From contig NZ_KB446647.1 in the NCBI RefSeq assembly GCF_000340375.1, positions 26,633 through 90,632 on the forward strand: DNA of 64,000 nt. The letters are read 5' to 3'. This DNA is from Eggerthia catenaformis OT 569 = DSM 20559. Its GTDB lineage: Bacteria > Bacillota_I > Bacilli_A > Erysipelotrichales > Coprobacillaceae. Of the stretch, positions 44,304 to 53,555 are shown piece by piece; positions within the stretch are counted from its first letter, which is position 1; every line of letters begins with the position of its first letter. Position numbers and translations under genes: made by a program. The notes under the pieces were generated by a model. The model did not search any database. It was not told the DNA's origin and saw nothing but the letters and a program-made list of their open reading frames with translations.

Positions 44304-45416
44304 ATGACAAAAGAAACAAGACCCTATGTGAGTTGGGAACTCATGCAGAATTTTATGACTGATGCTTTTATGGCAGCCGGGCTACCACAAGAGGATGCAG
44401 AAATATGTACTGATATATTACTGGAAAGTGATCGAAGAGGAATTGAAAGTCATGGATCTAACAGGTTCAAGCCCATTTATATTGATCGCATTAATGAAGG
44501 TATTTTAAATCCTGTTACCAGATATGAAGTGATTAAAGATACACCGGCAACATTAGTTGTAGATGCTCATGACGGAATGGGAATGGTAGCCGGTTATAAA
44601 GCGATGAATACTATTATTGAAAAAGCTAAAAAGTGTGGTATAGCAATGGCTGTCATTAGGAATTCTTCTCATTTTGGAATTGCGGGATACTATACAACTA
44701 TGGCTTCCCATCAGGGATTGATTGGAATCTCCGGAACTAATGCAAGACCGTCTATTGCACCGACTTTTGGAGTAGAGAATATGCTTGGGACTAATCCTCT
44801 TACCTTTTCTTTTCCAACAGATGAACCTTTTGATTTTATTTTAGATTGTGCTACATCAATTGTTCAAAGAGGGAAGATTGAACTTTATGCAAGGAATGGA
44901 GAGCCAACACCGAAAGGTATGGTCGTAGGAAAAGATGGAACAGCTAAAACAGATTCTATTCAAATATTAAAAGATCTTGTTGATGGGGAAGCGGCTTTAG
45001 CTCCATTAGGAGGTATTGGAGAAACATTAGCCGGCTATAAAGGATATGGCTATGCAACAGTTGTTGAAATACTATCATCAGCACTTTCTGTTAGTCCATT
45101 CTTAAAAGCTCTTACTAACATTGATGCTTCCGGTCATAAGAAACCTTATCATTTAGGACATTTCTTGATTTGTATTAATCCTGATTTTTTTATGGGCGAA
45201 GAATCATTCCGTCATACTACCGGAGAAATACTGAGAGAATTAAGAAATTCAAAAAAGGCACCCGATCAGGAAAGAATCTATACAGCAGGTGAAAAAGAAT
45301 GGATAATCTGGAATGAAAGAAAGGATAAAGGTGTTCCGATGGGTGAATCTGTTCAAAAGGAATTTATTGCTGTAAGAGATATGTATCATTTAAATTATAA
45401 GTTTCCGTTTGAATAA
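44304..45416 (+). CDS. Ldh family (malate/L-lactate type 2) dehydrogenase
   Basis: A 370-residue NAD(P)-dependent oxidoreductase of the malate/lactate-LDH2 family. Family features include ESDRRGIESHGSNR (catalytic His), AVIRNSSHFGIAGYYTT, GTNARPSIAPTFG and MLGTNPLTFSFPT with DFILDCATS. It is not the classical L-LDH fold. Typical substrates of the family include malate, L-lactate, sulfolactate, ureidoglycolate and dehydrogenated sugar acids. Here it lies a few genes before a class I fumarase, which would fit C4-acid metabolism, but the substrate is inferred only from that. Confidence 0.87.
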   Translation: MTKETRPYVSWELMQNFMTDAFMAAGLPQEDAEICTDILLESDRRGIESHGSNRFKPIYIDRINEGILNPVTRYEVIKDTPATLVVDAHDGMGMVAGYKAMNTIIEKAKKCGIAMAVIRNSSHFGIAGYYTTMASHQGLIGISGTNARPSIAPTFGVENMLGTNPLTFSFPTDEPFDFILDCATSIVQRGKIELYARNGEPTPKGMVVGKDGTAKTDSIQILKDLVDGEAALAPLGGIGETLAGYKGYGYATVVEILSSALSVSPFLKALTNIDASGHKKPYHLGHFLICINPDFFMGEESFRHTTGEILRELRNSKKAPDQERIYTAGEKEWIIWNERKDKGVPMGESVQKEFIAVRDMYHLNYKFPFE

Positions 45417-45439
45417 GTCCTTCATTATGAAGGACTTAT
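45413..45439 (+). terminator. Long palindrome after the Ldh-family gene
   Basis: ATAAGTCCTTCAT A ATGAAGGACTTAT-like 13-bp arms start at the stop codon. The U tract is poor, so termination may be weak. Confidence 0.55.
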
Positions 45440-45492
45440 ATCAATTGAGAGAAAAACTTTAAAAATATCTATTTTTCATATATAATAAGTTT

Positions 45493-45834
45493 ATGAGAAA
45501 AATTCTATTAATACTGATGTTGTTTCTTACTGTAGGATGCAGATCTCAGTTACAGAAAACAAATACACAATTTCAGGGAAGCTATGAAAAAGATAAAGTT
45601 CAGCTGATTATAAAGAAGGTTGATGATCCTAAAGATGCATATTATTTTATTTTTAAAGATAAAAAAATGATTTATGAGGATTATGTATTAAAGAAAAAGA
45701 ATCAGCTGGTTTGCGATTTGGAAGAAGAAGGTGTACAGATTATCTTTGATTTGAGTCAGGATATTGATGTAAAAATTATTGGCAAAATGAAAGATGCAGA
45801 AAAAATAAGAGGTAATTACAGGAGGAGCAAATGA
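45493..45834 (+). CDS. Small lipoprotein, leaderless message likely
   Basis: Encodes 113 residues with a lipoprotein signal MRKILLILMLFLTVGC (lipobox TVGC, Cys16). The mature part is Lys- and Asp-rich and ends GNYRRSK, and I do not recognise a family. TATAAT (45481-45486) ends 6 bases before ATG 45493 and there is no SD, so translation probably starts at the 5' end of the RNA. The stop overlaps the start of the RpiR regulator by 4 bases (ATGA). Confidence 0.7.
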   Translation: MRKILLILMLFLTVGCRSQLQKTNTQFQGSYEKDKVQLIIKKVDDPKDAYYFIFKDKKMIYEDYVLKKKNQLVCDLEEEGVQIIFDLSQDIDVKIIGKMKDAEKIRGNYRRSK

Positions 45835-46655
45835 AGAATTTATTCTATCGATTGATTATCTATCTTGATACGGCGAGCGAGACTGATACAAATTATAATA
45901 TTGCCTTATTTATGGCTAATAATTTTTATCGTATATATTCTATGAGGATTAATGAATTGGCAAGCGTCTGTTATGTTTCACCGGCAACTATTTCTCGTTT
46001 TTGTAAATCTTTAGGCTATGAGAATTTTGCTCATTTGAAACAGGAATGCTATAGTTTTCATTCTAATAATAAGAAATTTAATAATCTTATCAACATCCCT
46101 GTAGGACAGATGAAAAATGATCCTGTTGGAGCGACTAGAGACTTTGTATCTCAGGTGAAAGAAACACTGAATACTTTACCTGATACTCTCGATTGGGATC
46201 TTATAGATCAGGTATTAAGACTGATTCATGATACCAAAGATGTTGTATTTTTTGGTACTCAATTTTCTAACAGTGCTGCTTTACATTTTCAGACAGATTT
46301 ACTGATGTTGGAAAAATATACAACTGCCTATATGGATTCTGAAAGACAACTTGACTGTGCAAAAAGAATGACAAAAGATTCTTTAGCTATTGTCATTAGT
46401 GTACAGGGAAATTATCGTAATTCGGGATTTAAGGCTTTACAATATTTAAAGAAATCCGGCTGTAAGATAGTCTTATTATCAGCCGGTGATAAGAATACTT
46501 TAGGAATACCGGTTGATTATAGAATTAAGCTGGGGTATCCTAGAGATGGTAAAACAGGAAAACATGCCTTATTGTCAGTCATTGAATTAATGAGCTTAAG
46601 ATATTATACATTATATTATCCAAGCCTTGATGAATTACAGGGACACATACTGTAG
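45831..46655 (+). CDS. RpiR-family transcriptional regulator 1
   Basis: Encodes 274 residues. The N-terminal HTH_6 domain has NELASVCYVSPATISRFCKSLGY (about 39-62) and the C-terminal half is a SIS domain, with DVVFFGTQFSNSAALHFQTD and LAIVISVQGNYRN. SIS domains bind phosphosugars. Together with its paralogue at 48047 it brackets the fumarase genes; a similar role is likely but the effector is unknown. It overlaps the lipoprotein gene by 4 bases. Confidence 0.88.
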   Translation: MKNLFYRLIIYLDTASETDTNYNIALFMANNFYRIYSMRINELASVCYVSPATISRFCKSLGYENFAHLKQECYSFHSNNKKFNNLINIPVGQMKNDPVGATRDFVSQVKETLNTLPDTLDWDLIDQVLRLIHDTKDVVFFGTQFSNSAALHFQTDLLMLEKYTTAYMDSERQLDCAKRMTKDSLAIVISVQGNYRNSGFKALQYLKKSGCKIVLLSAGDKNTLGIPVDYRIKLGYPRDGKTGKHALLSVIELMSLRYYTLYYPSLDELQGHIL

Positions 46656-46665
46656 TGAGGGAAGT

Positions 46666-47508
46666 ATGAGAGAAGTTGAAAGTACATTGATTATTGAAGA
46701 AGTGGCTAGAATGTGCATGGAAACAAATTATAGTTTACCCAATGATATTTTTAAATCCCTGATAGATGCTATTAAACTAGAAAACTTTAATAATGCAAAA
46801 GAGGTTTTAAATATATTAAAGAATAATGCTGATCTGGCAAAAAATAATGACTTACCTATTTGCCAGGATACCGGTATGACCTGTATTTATGTTGAAATAG
46901 GACAGGAGGTTCATGTTTCAGGTAATCTGAATGAAGCAATTAATGAAGGGGTTAGAAAAGGATATCAGGAAGGTTACTTAAGAAAAAGCGTTGTAGCTGA
47001 TCCCGTACTTCATCGAGTGAATACAGATGATAATACACCGGCAATTATTCATTATGAGATTGTTTCAGGAGATAAGCTAAAGATTACTGTTGCTCCTAAA
47101 GGGTTTGGAAGTGAGAATATGTGCCGTATTGCGATGATGAAGCCAAGTGATGGTATTGAAGGCATTAAATCTTTTATTCTTGATACTGTTGAGAAAGCAG
47201 GACCTAATCCCTGTCCGCCGATGGTAATTGGCGTAGGAATAGGAGGAACTTTTGATTCAGTAGGCTATCTGGCTAAAAAGGCAATGCTCAAAAGAACAGA
47301 TGAATATCATCCGGACAAAGAATACGCTCTTATTGAAAAAGAAATGCTAGAAAAAATCAATGCATTAGGAATAGGACCTGCAGGATTTGGCGGTCGTACA
47401 ACAGCATTAAGTCTGCATATTGAAACATATCCTACTCATATTGCCGGTATGCCTGTTGCGGTTGCTATTTGTTGTCATGCTGCCAGACATCAGGAGGTTA
47501 TCTTATGA
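46666..47508 (+). CDS. Class I fumarase, alpha subunit (TtdA/FumA N-terminal type)
   Basis: A 280-residue subunit of an iron-sulfur hydro-lyase that interconverts fumarate and malate. Iron-sulfur Cys residues lie in LPICQDTGM, PNPCPPMVIG and ICCHAARHQE. The conserved GIGGTFDSVGYLAKKA is also present. ATG 46666 with GTGAGGG is chosen over ATG 46627. Its stop overlaps the beta subunit start (ATGA). The alpha and beta subunits correspond to the N- and C-terminal halves of E. coli FumA. Tartrate dehydratase is a close alternative. Confidence 0.9.
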   Translation: MREVESTLIIEEVARMCMETNYSLPNDIFKSLIDAIKLENFNNAKEVLNILKNNADLAKNNDLPICQDTGMTCIYVEIGQEVHVSGNLNEAINEGVRKGYQEGYLRKSVVADPVLHRVNTDDNTPAIIHYEIVSGDKLKITVAPKGFGSENMCRIAMMKPSDGIEGIKSFILDTVEKAGPNPCPPMVIGVGIGGTFDSVGYLAKKAMLKRTDEYHPDKEYALIEKEMLEKINALGIGPAGFGGRTTALSLHIETYPTHIAGMPVAVAICCHAARHQEVIL

Positions 47509-48056
47509 TTAAGCTTAGAACACCGCTTACTCAAGAAGCTGCTGATTTATTAAAGGCAGGGGATCAAGTATTATTAAGCGGTATGATTTATACCGGAAGA
47601 GATGCAGCTCATAAAAGATTTAAAGATGCTTTTGTAAATCATCAGGCTCTGCCTTTTGATTTACAAAATCAGATTATTTATTTTACCGGTCCTGCACCTG
47701 CTAAGCCGGGACGGGTTATTGGCAGCTGCGGACCTACAACATCTTATCGAATGGATGCCTATTCACCTCTAATGTTAAAGCATGGATTAAGAGGAATGAT
47801 TGGTAAGGGCAGATGCAGTGAGGAAGTGAAAGAAGCTATTAAGAAATATCATGGTATTTATTTTGGAGCTATTGGCGGAGCAGGTGCTTTAATGGCTTCT
47901 TGTGTAAAGAAATCTGAAATTATTGCCTATAGTGATTTAGGAACAGAAGCAGTAAGAAGACTGTTGGTTGAGGATATGCCTTTAACAGTAGTTATAGATA
48001 CATTAGGTAATGATCTCTATATTAATGGACGGAAGGAGTATTTATTATGCGAATGA
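47505..48056 (+). CDS. Class I fumarase, beta subunit (TtdB/FumA C-terminal type)
   Basis: A 183-residue partner. MIYTGRDAAHKRF (about 25-37), IIYFTGPAPAKPGRVIGSCGPTT-like GPTTSYRMD and GKGRCSEEV are the C-terminal fumarase signature; FGAIGGAGALM follows. Translation is coupled to alpha (4-base overlap) and the RpiR regulator 2 start lies inside its last codons. Together with alpha it forms an oxygen-sensitive enzyme, fitting an anaerobe. Confidence 0.9.
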   Translation: MIKLRTPLTQEAADLLKAGDQVLLSGMIYTGRDAAHKRFKDAFVNHQALPFDLQNQIIYFTGPAPAKPGRVIGSCGPTTSYRMDAYSPLMLKHGLRGMIGKGRCSEEVKEAIKKYHGIYFGAIGGAGALMASCVKKSEIIAYSDLGTEAVRRLLVEDMPLTVVIDTLGNDLYINGRKEYLLCE

Positions 48057-48886
48057 AAACGCAAGTTAAAGATTATAATGAAGTGGACATTTTATATACA
48101 TTGATGTCTTATATAAATGTTGCCAGTACTCAGGATATGCATTATACAATTGCTCATCAGGTTTTAACACATCTTGATCAGGTTCCTTATATGTCTATTA
48201 ATGAATTAGCTGATTTATGTTTCACTTCACCGGCAACAGTTTCCAGATTCTGTAAAGATATGAATTGTTCTAATTTTGCATCTTTTAAAAAAGAGATTGC
48301 AGAAGGGTTAGAAATAGCCTCGGATGAAATACATTTACCAGCCGGTGATGCTAAAATGATTGAAGAAAACCCTCAAAAACTGGTAACTAAGATTTATCGA
48401 GATACTAAGAATTCTTTGGATATTGGCATGAACGATATTGATATAGCTGATATTGATAAGATCTGTAAAATGATATATGAGGCAAAGGATGTTCATATGG
48501 TTGGTTATCAGTTTTCCAAGATTGTCTGTACGGATTTTCAGTTAAAGATGCTTAAGCTTCAGAAATTTATTTATGCTTTTATTAATAAAGGTGATGAGAT
48601 TCAAAAGTTGGAAACTATTGTGCCGGGAGCACTTGTGATTATTGTAAGTGTAGGAGCAAGAAGAGATCTGATGGATCCTTTGATTAAAAAGTTAAAAGAA
48701 AGACAGCCAAAGATTTTGATGGTAACAATGAATAGAAATTATACTAATGATGATGTTGATGAATTCTATTACTTGGCAGGGATGGAGAGTGACTATACAC
48801 AGTCTTCAATGATGGGTTCGGTTGACTTAGTTTCTTTGTTTAATGTCATTTATGTTAGATATGGGCTGTTATATGGTAAAAAATAA
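48047..48886 (+). CDS. RpiR-family transcriptional regulator 2
   Basis: Encodes 279 residues. It has the same layout as the regulator at 45831: HTH NELADLCFTSPATVSRFCKDM at about 56-76, then a SIS domain (VHMVGYQFSKIVCTDFQLKM, LVIIVSVGARRDLMDP). The sequence is clearly paralogous to regulator 1 but diverged. It overlaps the fumarase beta gene by 10 bases behind AAGGAG, so fumarase and regulator 2 are one operon. Confidence 0.87.
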   Translation: MRMKTQVKDYNEVDILYTLMSYINVASTQDMHYTIAHQVLTHLDQVPYMSINELADLCFTSPATVSRFCKDMNCSNFASFKKEIAEGLEIASDEIHLPAGDAKMIEENPQKLVTKIYRDTKNSLDIGMNDIDIADIDKICKMIYEAKDVHMVGYQFSKIVCTDFQLKMLKLQKFIYAFINKGDEIQKLETIVPGALVIIVSVGARRDLMDPLIKKLKERQPKILMVTMNRNYTNDDVDEFYYLAGMESDYTQSSMMGSVDLVSLFNVIYVRYGLLYGKK

Positions 48887-48895
48887 TGGTAAATG

Positions 48896-48924
48896 TTGTA
48901 TATAAGATATATTTTTGGTATAAT
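48896..48924 (+). promoter_or_regulatory. Promoter of the HU gene
   Basis: TTGTAT and TATAAT with a 17-base spacer, then the SD ACGGAGAAA. Confidence 0.7.
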
Positions 48925-48956
48925 GATTGCATAAACTTTAGAAACGGAGAAAAATT

Positions 48957-49229
48957 ATGAAAAAAGATGAATTAGTAACTAAGATTGCAGAGAACACTGA
49001 TCTTTCAAAAAGTGATGTTAATAAAGTATTAGCTTCTCTAACAAATGTTGTTGCAGAAGCATTAAAGGCAAATGATGAAGTTGCATTACCCGGATTAGGA
49101 AAATTTCAGGTAAAAGAAAGAGCTGCAAGAACTGGTAGAAATCCACATACCGGAGAAACTATCAAAATTGCTGCTGCAAAAGTTCCATCATTTAAAGTTG
49201 CTAAACCTTTAAAAGATGCTTTAAAATAA
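48957..49229 (+). CDS. hup: HU-family DNA-binding protein
   Basis: A 90-residue nucleoid protein that bends DNA as a dimer. MKKDELVTKIAENTDLSKSD starts the helical dimerisation part, GLGKFQVKERAARTGRNPHTG forms the beta-arm with the Arg/Pro contact, and KVPSFKVAKPLKDALK closes it. Standard bacterial HU length. It has its own promoter and terminator. Confidence 0.95.
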   Translation: MKKDELVTKIAENTDLSKSDVNKVLASLTNVVAEALKANDEVALPGLGKFQVKERAARTGRNPHTGETIKIAAAKVPSFKVAKPLKDALK

Positions 49230-49237
49230 TTGATTTT

Positions 49238-49266
49238 AAAAAAGAAGGGAGAAATCCCTTTTTTTT
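49238..49266 (+). terminator. Intrinsic terminator of hup
   Basis: AAGAAGGGA GAAA TCCCTT followed by eight T. Confidence 0.8.
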
Positions 49267-49307
49267 AATGTCGGGAATTGTTAGAATAGATTAAAGGTGG
49301 TGTTTTT

Positions 49308-49826
49308 ATGATTACTATTCTTTATAAGACAAAGCATGGCAGTACTAGGAAAATCGGGAAAGTACTGGATACGTATTTAGAGCACCGGTGTCAGCTGATG
49401 GATCTTAATGATGTAAATATAGAATCTCTAGAAAAATCAGATTCTATTGTTTTAGGGATTCCTGTTTATTATGGTAAATTAGATGAAGAGATGGTTTATT
49501 TTGTTAGGAATCATCAGGATCTGCTTATCAGTAAGCATTATTCTATTTATGTTGTAGCACTGGCACATCGTGAATTTATGAAATATCTTTCTGAGACATT
49601 CGATTATTATATACTTAAAAATGTAAAAACAATGGCTGGACTGGGTGGGGCACTTTATTATCCTGAACTTTCTCTTCATGAGAGAATGATACTAACATTA
49701 ATGAATACAAGGATGCCGGTTATACCTAAGGAGCATAATGAAAAAATATTTGAAAACTTTAATAATGATGAAATTAGAAGATTCGCTGAGAAAATTAAGA
49801 AAATAGATGAGGCTGCCGCTCAATGA
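49308..49826 (+). CDS. Flavodoxin-domain protein
   Basis: A 172-residue FMN-binding protein. The phosphate loop KTKHGSTRKI (about residues 7-16) and the GIPVYYGKL turn match flavodoxins and the HemG-type flavodoxin-domain proteins. It has no haem or ferredoxin partner in view. It overlaps the next membrane protein gene by 4 bases, so the two may work together. Confidence 0.82.
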   Translation: MITILYKTKHGSTRKIGKVLDTYLEHRCQLMDLNDVNIESLEKSDSIVLGIPVYYGKLDEEMVYFVRNHQDLLISKHYSIYVVALAHREFMKYLSETFDYYILKNVKTMAGLGGALYYPELSLHERMILTLMNTRMPVIPKEHNEKIFENFNNDEIRRFAEKIKKIDEAAAQ

Positions 49827-50482
49827 GTTCAAGAAAAGTACAGCTAATTTATCGTTTCATTTTATTTTTGCTTCTTTTAATAGGTTTAGCAAGTAATCTT
49901 ATTACTTCATTATTTAATGGTTTTCAAACATATGCCTATTATACTTTCCAGTCAAATATTATTTGTTTTATTATTATTGTTTTTCAACTCTCAGATACGA
50001 TTTCTTCTTTAAGAAGGCATCAGTATTATGGAGATAGCGAGAAGTTCGTCAGAATACAGTTTTTAGCTTGTATATGGATTACAATTACCTGTCTGGTCTA
50101 TAATATATTATTAGGTAATCCGCTGACCCCGTTATATTGGACAAAAAATCTTCATAATCCTTTACTTCATTTGATTGTACCTATTTTATTTGTATTAGAT
50201 TTTCTTTTATTCTCAGCCAGAAGGGAAATATCAAAATGGCTGCCACTATCAGCTGTCGTATTTCCTTATCTTTATATTACTTTTATTATAATCAGAGTCA
50301 GGATTATAGATTTTATCTATAATCCAATACCGTCATATGTTGTAAAATATCCTTATTTTTTTCTGGATGTTAGTAAAATAGGATATATAGGTGTTATTAA
50401 ATGGACGGGAATCTTAACAGTTCTATTTTTAGTATTTTCTTATGCTCTTAAATTTATTTATGATCATACAAAGCAGTATTGA
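49823..50482 (+). CDS. Pr6Pr/FAR-17a-like integral membrane protein
   Basis: A 219-residue membrane protein with about six hydrophobic segments. FQTYAYYTFQSNIICFI and LHNPLLHLIVPILFVLDFLLF match Pr6Pr-family proteins that carry the T-x-Q-S-N motif and a conserved His (LLHL). The bacterial function is unknown; animal relatives of the AIG1/FAR-17a group are lipid hydrolases. It overlaps the flavodoxin gene and ends with a terminator. Confidence 0.75.
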   Translation: MSSRKVQLIYRFILFLLLLIGLASNLITSLFNGFQTYAYYTFQSNIICFIIIVFQLSDTISSLRRHQYYGDSEKFVRIQFLACIWITITCLVYNILLGNPLTPLYWTKNLHNPLLHLIVPILFVLDFLLFSARREISKWLPLSAVVFPYLYITFIIIRVRIIDFIYNPIPSYVVKYPYFFLDVSKIGYIGVIKWTGILTVLFLVFSYALKFIYDHTKQY

Positions 50483-50510
50483 GCAGATCTTTATAAAGGT
50501 CTGCTTTTTA
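50482..50510 (+). terminator. Intrinsic terminator
   Basis: AGCAGATCTTTATAAAGGTCTGCT palindrome followed by TTTT, after the Pr6Pr-type gene. Confidence 0.8.
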
Positions 50511-50542
50511 CTTATAAATAAAGGAAAAAAATAAAATAAAAC

Positions 50543-50571
50543 TTGCATTTAATAGTAGATTCATGTATCAT
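50543..50571 (+). promoter_or_regulatory. Promoter of the S10 ribosomal supercluster
   Basis: TTGCAT and TATCAT with a 17-base spacer. The predicted start is near 50578. Confidence 0.6.
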
Positions 50572-50577
50572 AGCTAT

Positions 50578-50701
50578 GTTGTGAAAACACATAGATGTGC
50601 GAGGTTGCTGAAACGCTGATAGCCGTTGTCATGAACGGAAGGGTGCTTCAGGGAATTCACACGGAGTGTTGTCTAAACGAATAGACAAAGGAGGAAAAAT
50701 C
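50578..50701 (+). promoter_or_regulatory. Structured S10 operon leader RNA
   Basis: About 120 bases hold hairpins CTATGT / ACATAG (50574-50594), CCGTT / AACGG and TTGTCTA / TAGACAA (50669-50688), the last ending at the SD AAAGGAGG. No terminator U tract is seen, so it would act on translation or RNA stability. A ribosomal protein autoregulatory site is plausible but not proven. Confidence 0.5.
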
Positions 50702-51010
50702 ATGGCAAACAACAAGATTAGAATCAGATTAAAATCTTTTGATCATAAGATTTTAGATGATTCAGCAGCAAAGATTGTAGAGGCGGCAAAGAATAGCGGT
50801 GCTCAAGTCGTTGGACCGGTACCACTGCCAACTGAAAAAGAAATCTATACAATCTTAAGAGCAGTTCATAAGTATAAGGATTCTCGTGAACAGTTCGAAA
50901 TTAGAACTCACAAGCGTCTTATTGACATTGTGAATCCAACACCGGAAACAGTTGATGTATTAACAAGACTGGCGTTGCCAAGTGGTGTGGATATTGAAAT
51001 TAAATTATAA
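50702..51010 (+). CDS. rpsJ: Ribosomal protein S10 (uS10)
   Basis: 102 residues, [20 protein letters not shown] with the loop [10 protein letters not shown] and [12 protein letters not shown]. It is the first gene of the supercluster and part of the 30S head; in the family it also joins NusB in antitermination. ATG 50702 behind AAAGGAGGAAAAAT is chosen over ATG 50666, which lies in the leader hairpin region. Confidence 0.97.
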   Translation: MANNKIRIRLKSFDHKILDDSAAKIVEAAKNSGAQVVGPVPLPTEKEIYTILRAVHKYKDSREQFEIRTHKRLIDIVNPTPETVDVLTRLALPSGVDIEIKL

Positions 51011-51030
51011 GAAAGGTAAAGGTGTAACTC

Positions 51031-51720
51031 ATGAAAGGAATCTTAGGTCGTAAGATCGGTATGACTCAGGTTTTCAGCACTGAAGGTAAATTAATCCCGG
51101 TTACTGTTGTAGAAGCGACTCCAAATGTTGTTTTACAGAAGAAAACAGTGGATACTGATGGATATAATGCGGTTCAGGTCGGTTTTGAAGACAAGAGAGA
51201 AAAATTAGCCAACAAGCCGGAAATGGGCGTTGTTGCTAAAGCTAACACAGCTCCTAAGCGCTTCATCAGAGAATTTCGTTATGACGAAATGATGAGTTAT
51301 GAAGTAGGCCAGGAGATCTCAGTTGACACTTTCACAGCAGGTGAAGTTGTAGATGTTACTGGTACAAGTAAAGGTAAAGGATACGCTGGTACAATTAAGC
51401 GTTATAATTACCACAGAACACCAATGTCTCATGGTGGAGGTCCTAACCATAGACATGCTGGTTCAATGGGGCCAATCGCTCCAAACAGAATTGCTCCGGG
51501 TAAGAAACTGCCAGGACATATGGGACATGCGACAAGAACTGTACAGAATTTGGAAGTCATTGCCGTTTATCCGGAAAAGAATGTAATCTTAATTTCCGGT
51601 TCTGTTCCGGGACCAAAGAAAGGCTTAGTTATTGTTAAGTCGGCAATTAAAGCCAATGGTAAAGTAAATGAAGCAGTCAGCTTAGTAAATAACACTGTTG
51701 AAGCTGAAGATGCTAAATAA
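51031..51720 (+). CDS. rplC: Ribosomal protein L3 (uL3)
   Basis: 229 residues, [20 protein letters not shown] with the extension [17 protein letters not shown] and [16 protein letters not shown]. It binds 23S rRNA near the peptidyl transferase centre. A family-typical length, 20 bases after rpsJ. Confidence 0.97.
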   Translation: MKGILGRKIGMTQVFSTEGKLIPVTVVEATPNVVLQKKTVDTDGYNAVQVGFEDKREKLANKPEMGVVAKANTAPKRFIREFRYDEMMSYEVGQEISVDTFTAGEVVDVTGTSKGKGYAGTIKRYNYHRTPMSHGGGPNHRHAGSMGPIAPNRIAPGKKLPGHMGHATRTVQNLEVIAVYPEKNVILISGSVPGPKKGLVIVKSAIKANGKVNEAVSLVNNTVEAEDAK

Positions 51721-51743
51721 TGAAGCGAAAAGGAGGAAAAACA

Positions 51744-52367
51744 ATGTTAAAAGTTGCATTATTTAACCAAAAAGGTGAAAAAATCAATGATCTTGATTTA
51801 AATGAACTTGTATTTGGTATTGAACCTAACAATCAGGCAATCTTTGATATGGTCTTACTGCAAAGAGCTTCATTAAGACAGGGAACTCATAAAGTCAAGA
51901 ATAGATCTGCTGTTAGAGGTGGAGGAAGAAAGCCTTACAGACAGAAAGGTACTGGTAGAGCAAGACAGGGTACTATAAGAGCTCCACAGTTTGTTGGTGG
52001 AGGCGTTGTATTTGGTCCTACTCAAAGAAAGTATGGCTTTAAGTTAAATAGAAAGGTTGCTAGATTAGCATTAAAGTCAGCATTAAGTCAGAAAATCATT
52101 GATAAAGAATTTACTGCTCTTGATGCATTATCATTTGAAACAATTAAAACTAAAAATATGGTAGAAGTATTAAAGGCTTTTAATTCTCCCAGAAAAGTAT
52201 TATTAGTTGTTGATGAATTTGATGAAAACGTATTATTATCTTGTAGAAATATTCCTAATCTTAAGCTTATTGAAGCAAATGGAATCAATGTATATGATAT
52301 ATTAGACTGCACTAATTTAATGATGACTGAAAAAGCTGTCAAAGCAGTAGAGGAGGCTCTAGCATAA
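51744..52367 (+). CDS. rplD: Ribosomal protein L4 (uL4)
   Basis: 207 residues, [20 protein letters not shown] with the exit-tunnel loop [19 protein letters not shown]. In some bacteria L4 represses the S10 operon through its leader. ATG 51744 after AAAAGGAGGAAAA is preferred to the ATG at 51720, which overlaps the rplC stop. The stop shares an A with the rplW start. Confidence 0.97.
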   Translation: MLKVALFNQKGEKINDLDLNELVFGIEPNNQAIFDMVLLQRASLRQGTHKVKNRSAVRGGGRKPYRQKGTGRARQGTIRAPQFVGGGVVFGPTQRKYGFKLNRKVARLALKSALSQKIIDKEFTALDALSFETIKTKNMVEVLKAFNSPRKVLLVVDEFDENVLLSCRNIPNLKLIEANGINVYDILDCTNLMMTEKAVKAVEEALA

Positions 52368-52660
52368 TGGCACACATTACTGATGTATTAAGAAAACCTG
52401 TTCTTACTGAAAAATCTATGAAGTTAATGCAGGAAGAAAATAAGTATACTTTCTTCGTAGATGTTAAATCTAACAAGACTGAAATCAAGCAGGCTGTTGA
52501 AGCGATGTTTGGTGTAAAGGTTGTTTCAGTAAATACAATGAACGTTAAACCTAAAATTAAAAGAGTTGGACGTCATGAAGGTAAAACTACTAGAAAGAAA
52601 AAAGCTATAGTTAGTTTAGCTGAAGGAAATGAAATTAACTTATTCGGTGAAGAAGAATAA
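52367..52660 (+). CDS. rplW: Ribosomal protein L23 (uL23)
   Basis: 97 residues with [20 protein letters not shown] and the exit-tunnel loop. It docks trigger factor and SRP at the tunnel mouth. Its ATG overlaps the rplD stop (TAATG), so translation is coupled. Confidence 0.97.
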   Translation: MAHITDVLRKPVLTEKSMKLMQEENKYTFFVDVKSNKTEIKQAVEAMFGVKVVSVNTMNVKPKIKRVGRHEGKTTRKKKAIVSLAEGNEINLFGEEE

Positions 52661-52708
52661 TAATTTCAGATTATCGGACTATTCCGGACAATTATAGGAG
52701 GAAGAAAA

Positions 52709-53542
52709 ATGGCTATTAAAAAATATAAGCCTACGACTAATGGTCGTCGTAATATGACAGCTCTGACTAAAGATGAGCTTACTGCAACAAAGCCTGAAAA
52801 GTCATTAACTTCTGTATTCGTTAAAAAGGGCGGTCGTAACAATACCGGTCGTATTACAGTACGTCATCATGGCGGAGGACATAAACGCAAATACAGAATT
52901 ATTGATTTTAAGAGAAACAAGGATAATATTCCGGGTAAAGTTGCTACTATTGAATATGATCCAAACAGATCAGCAAATATTGCATTAATTAACTATGTGG
53001 ATGGTGAAAAGAGATATATTTTAGCTCCTAAGGGACTAAAAGTCGGATCAATGATCATCTCTGGAGAGAATGCTGATATTGTTACCGGTAATGCTTTACC
53101 TATGGGTAATATGCCGGAAGGTACATTAATCCACAATATTGAAATGCATCCGGGGAAAGGCGGGCAACTTGTTCGTTCTGCCGGTGTTTCAGCTCAGATC
53201 TTAGGTTATGAAAACAAATATGTTTTAGTAAGATTAAGTTCTGGGGAAGTAAGAAAACTTTTAAAAGTCTGCCGTGCTACAGTTGGTGAAGTTGGTAATG
53301 AAGACCATGCTTTAGTTAATTATGGTAAGGCAGGACGTATGAGATGGAAAGGTGTTAGACCTACTGTTCGTGGTTCTGTTATGAACCCTAACGATCACCC
53401 TCATGGTGGTGGTGAAGGTAGAACTTCAATCGGACGTAAGGCTCCATTAACTCCTTGGGGTAAAAAAGCTCTTGGGGTTAAGACTAGAAATTCTAAGAAA
53501 GCATCTAATAAATTAATCGTACGTCATCGTAATGGTAAATAG
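52709..53542 (+). CDS. rplB: Ribosomal protein L2 (uL2)
   Basis: 277 residues, [20 protein letters not shown] with the signature [17 protein letters not shown] and the C-terminal [15 protein letters not shown] containing the key His. It is needed for subunit joining. Confidence 0.98.
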   Translation: MAIKKYKPTTNGRRNMTALTKDELTATKPEKSLTSVFVKKGGRNNTGRITVRHHGGGHKRKYRIIDFKRNKDNIPGKVATIEYDPNRSANIALINYVDGEKRYILAPKGLKVGSMIISGENADIVTGNALPMGNMPEGTLIHNIEMHPGKGGQLVRSAGVSAQILGYENKYVLVRLSSGEVRKLLKVCRATVGEVGNEDHALVNYGKAGRMRWKGVRPTVRGSVMNPNDHPHGGGEGRTSIGRKAPLTPWGKKALGVKTRNSKKASNKLIVRHRNGK

Positions 53543-53555
53543 GAGGACTAAATAA

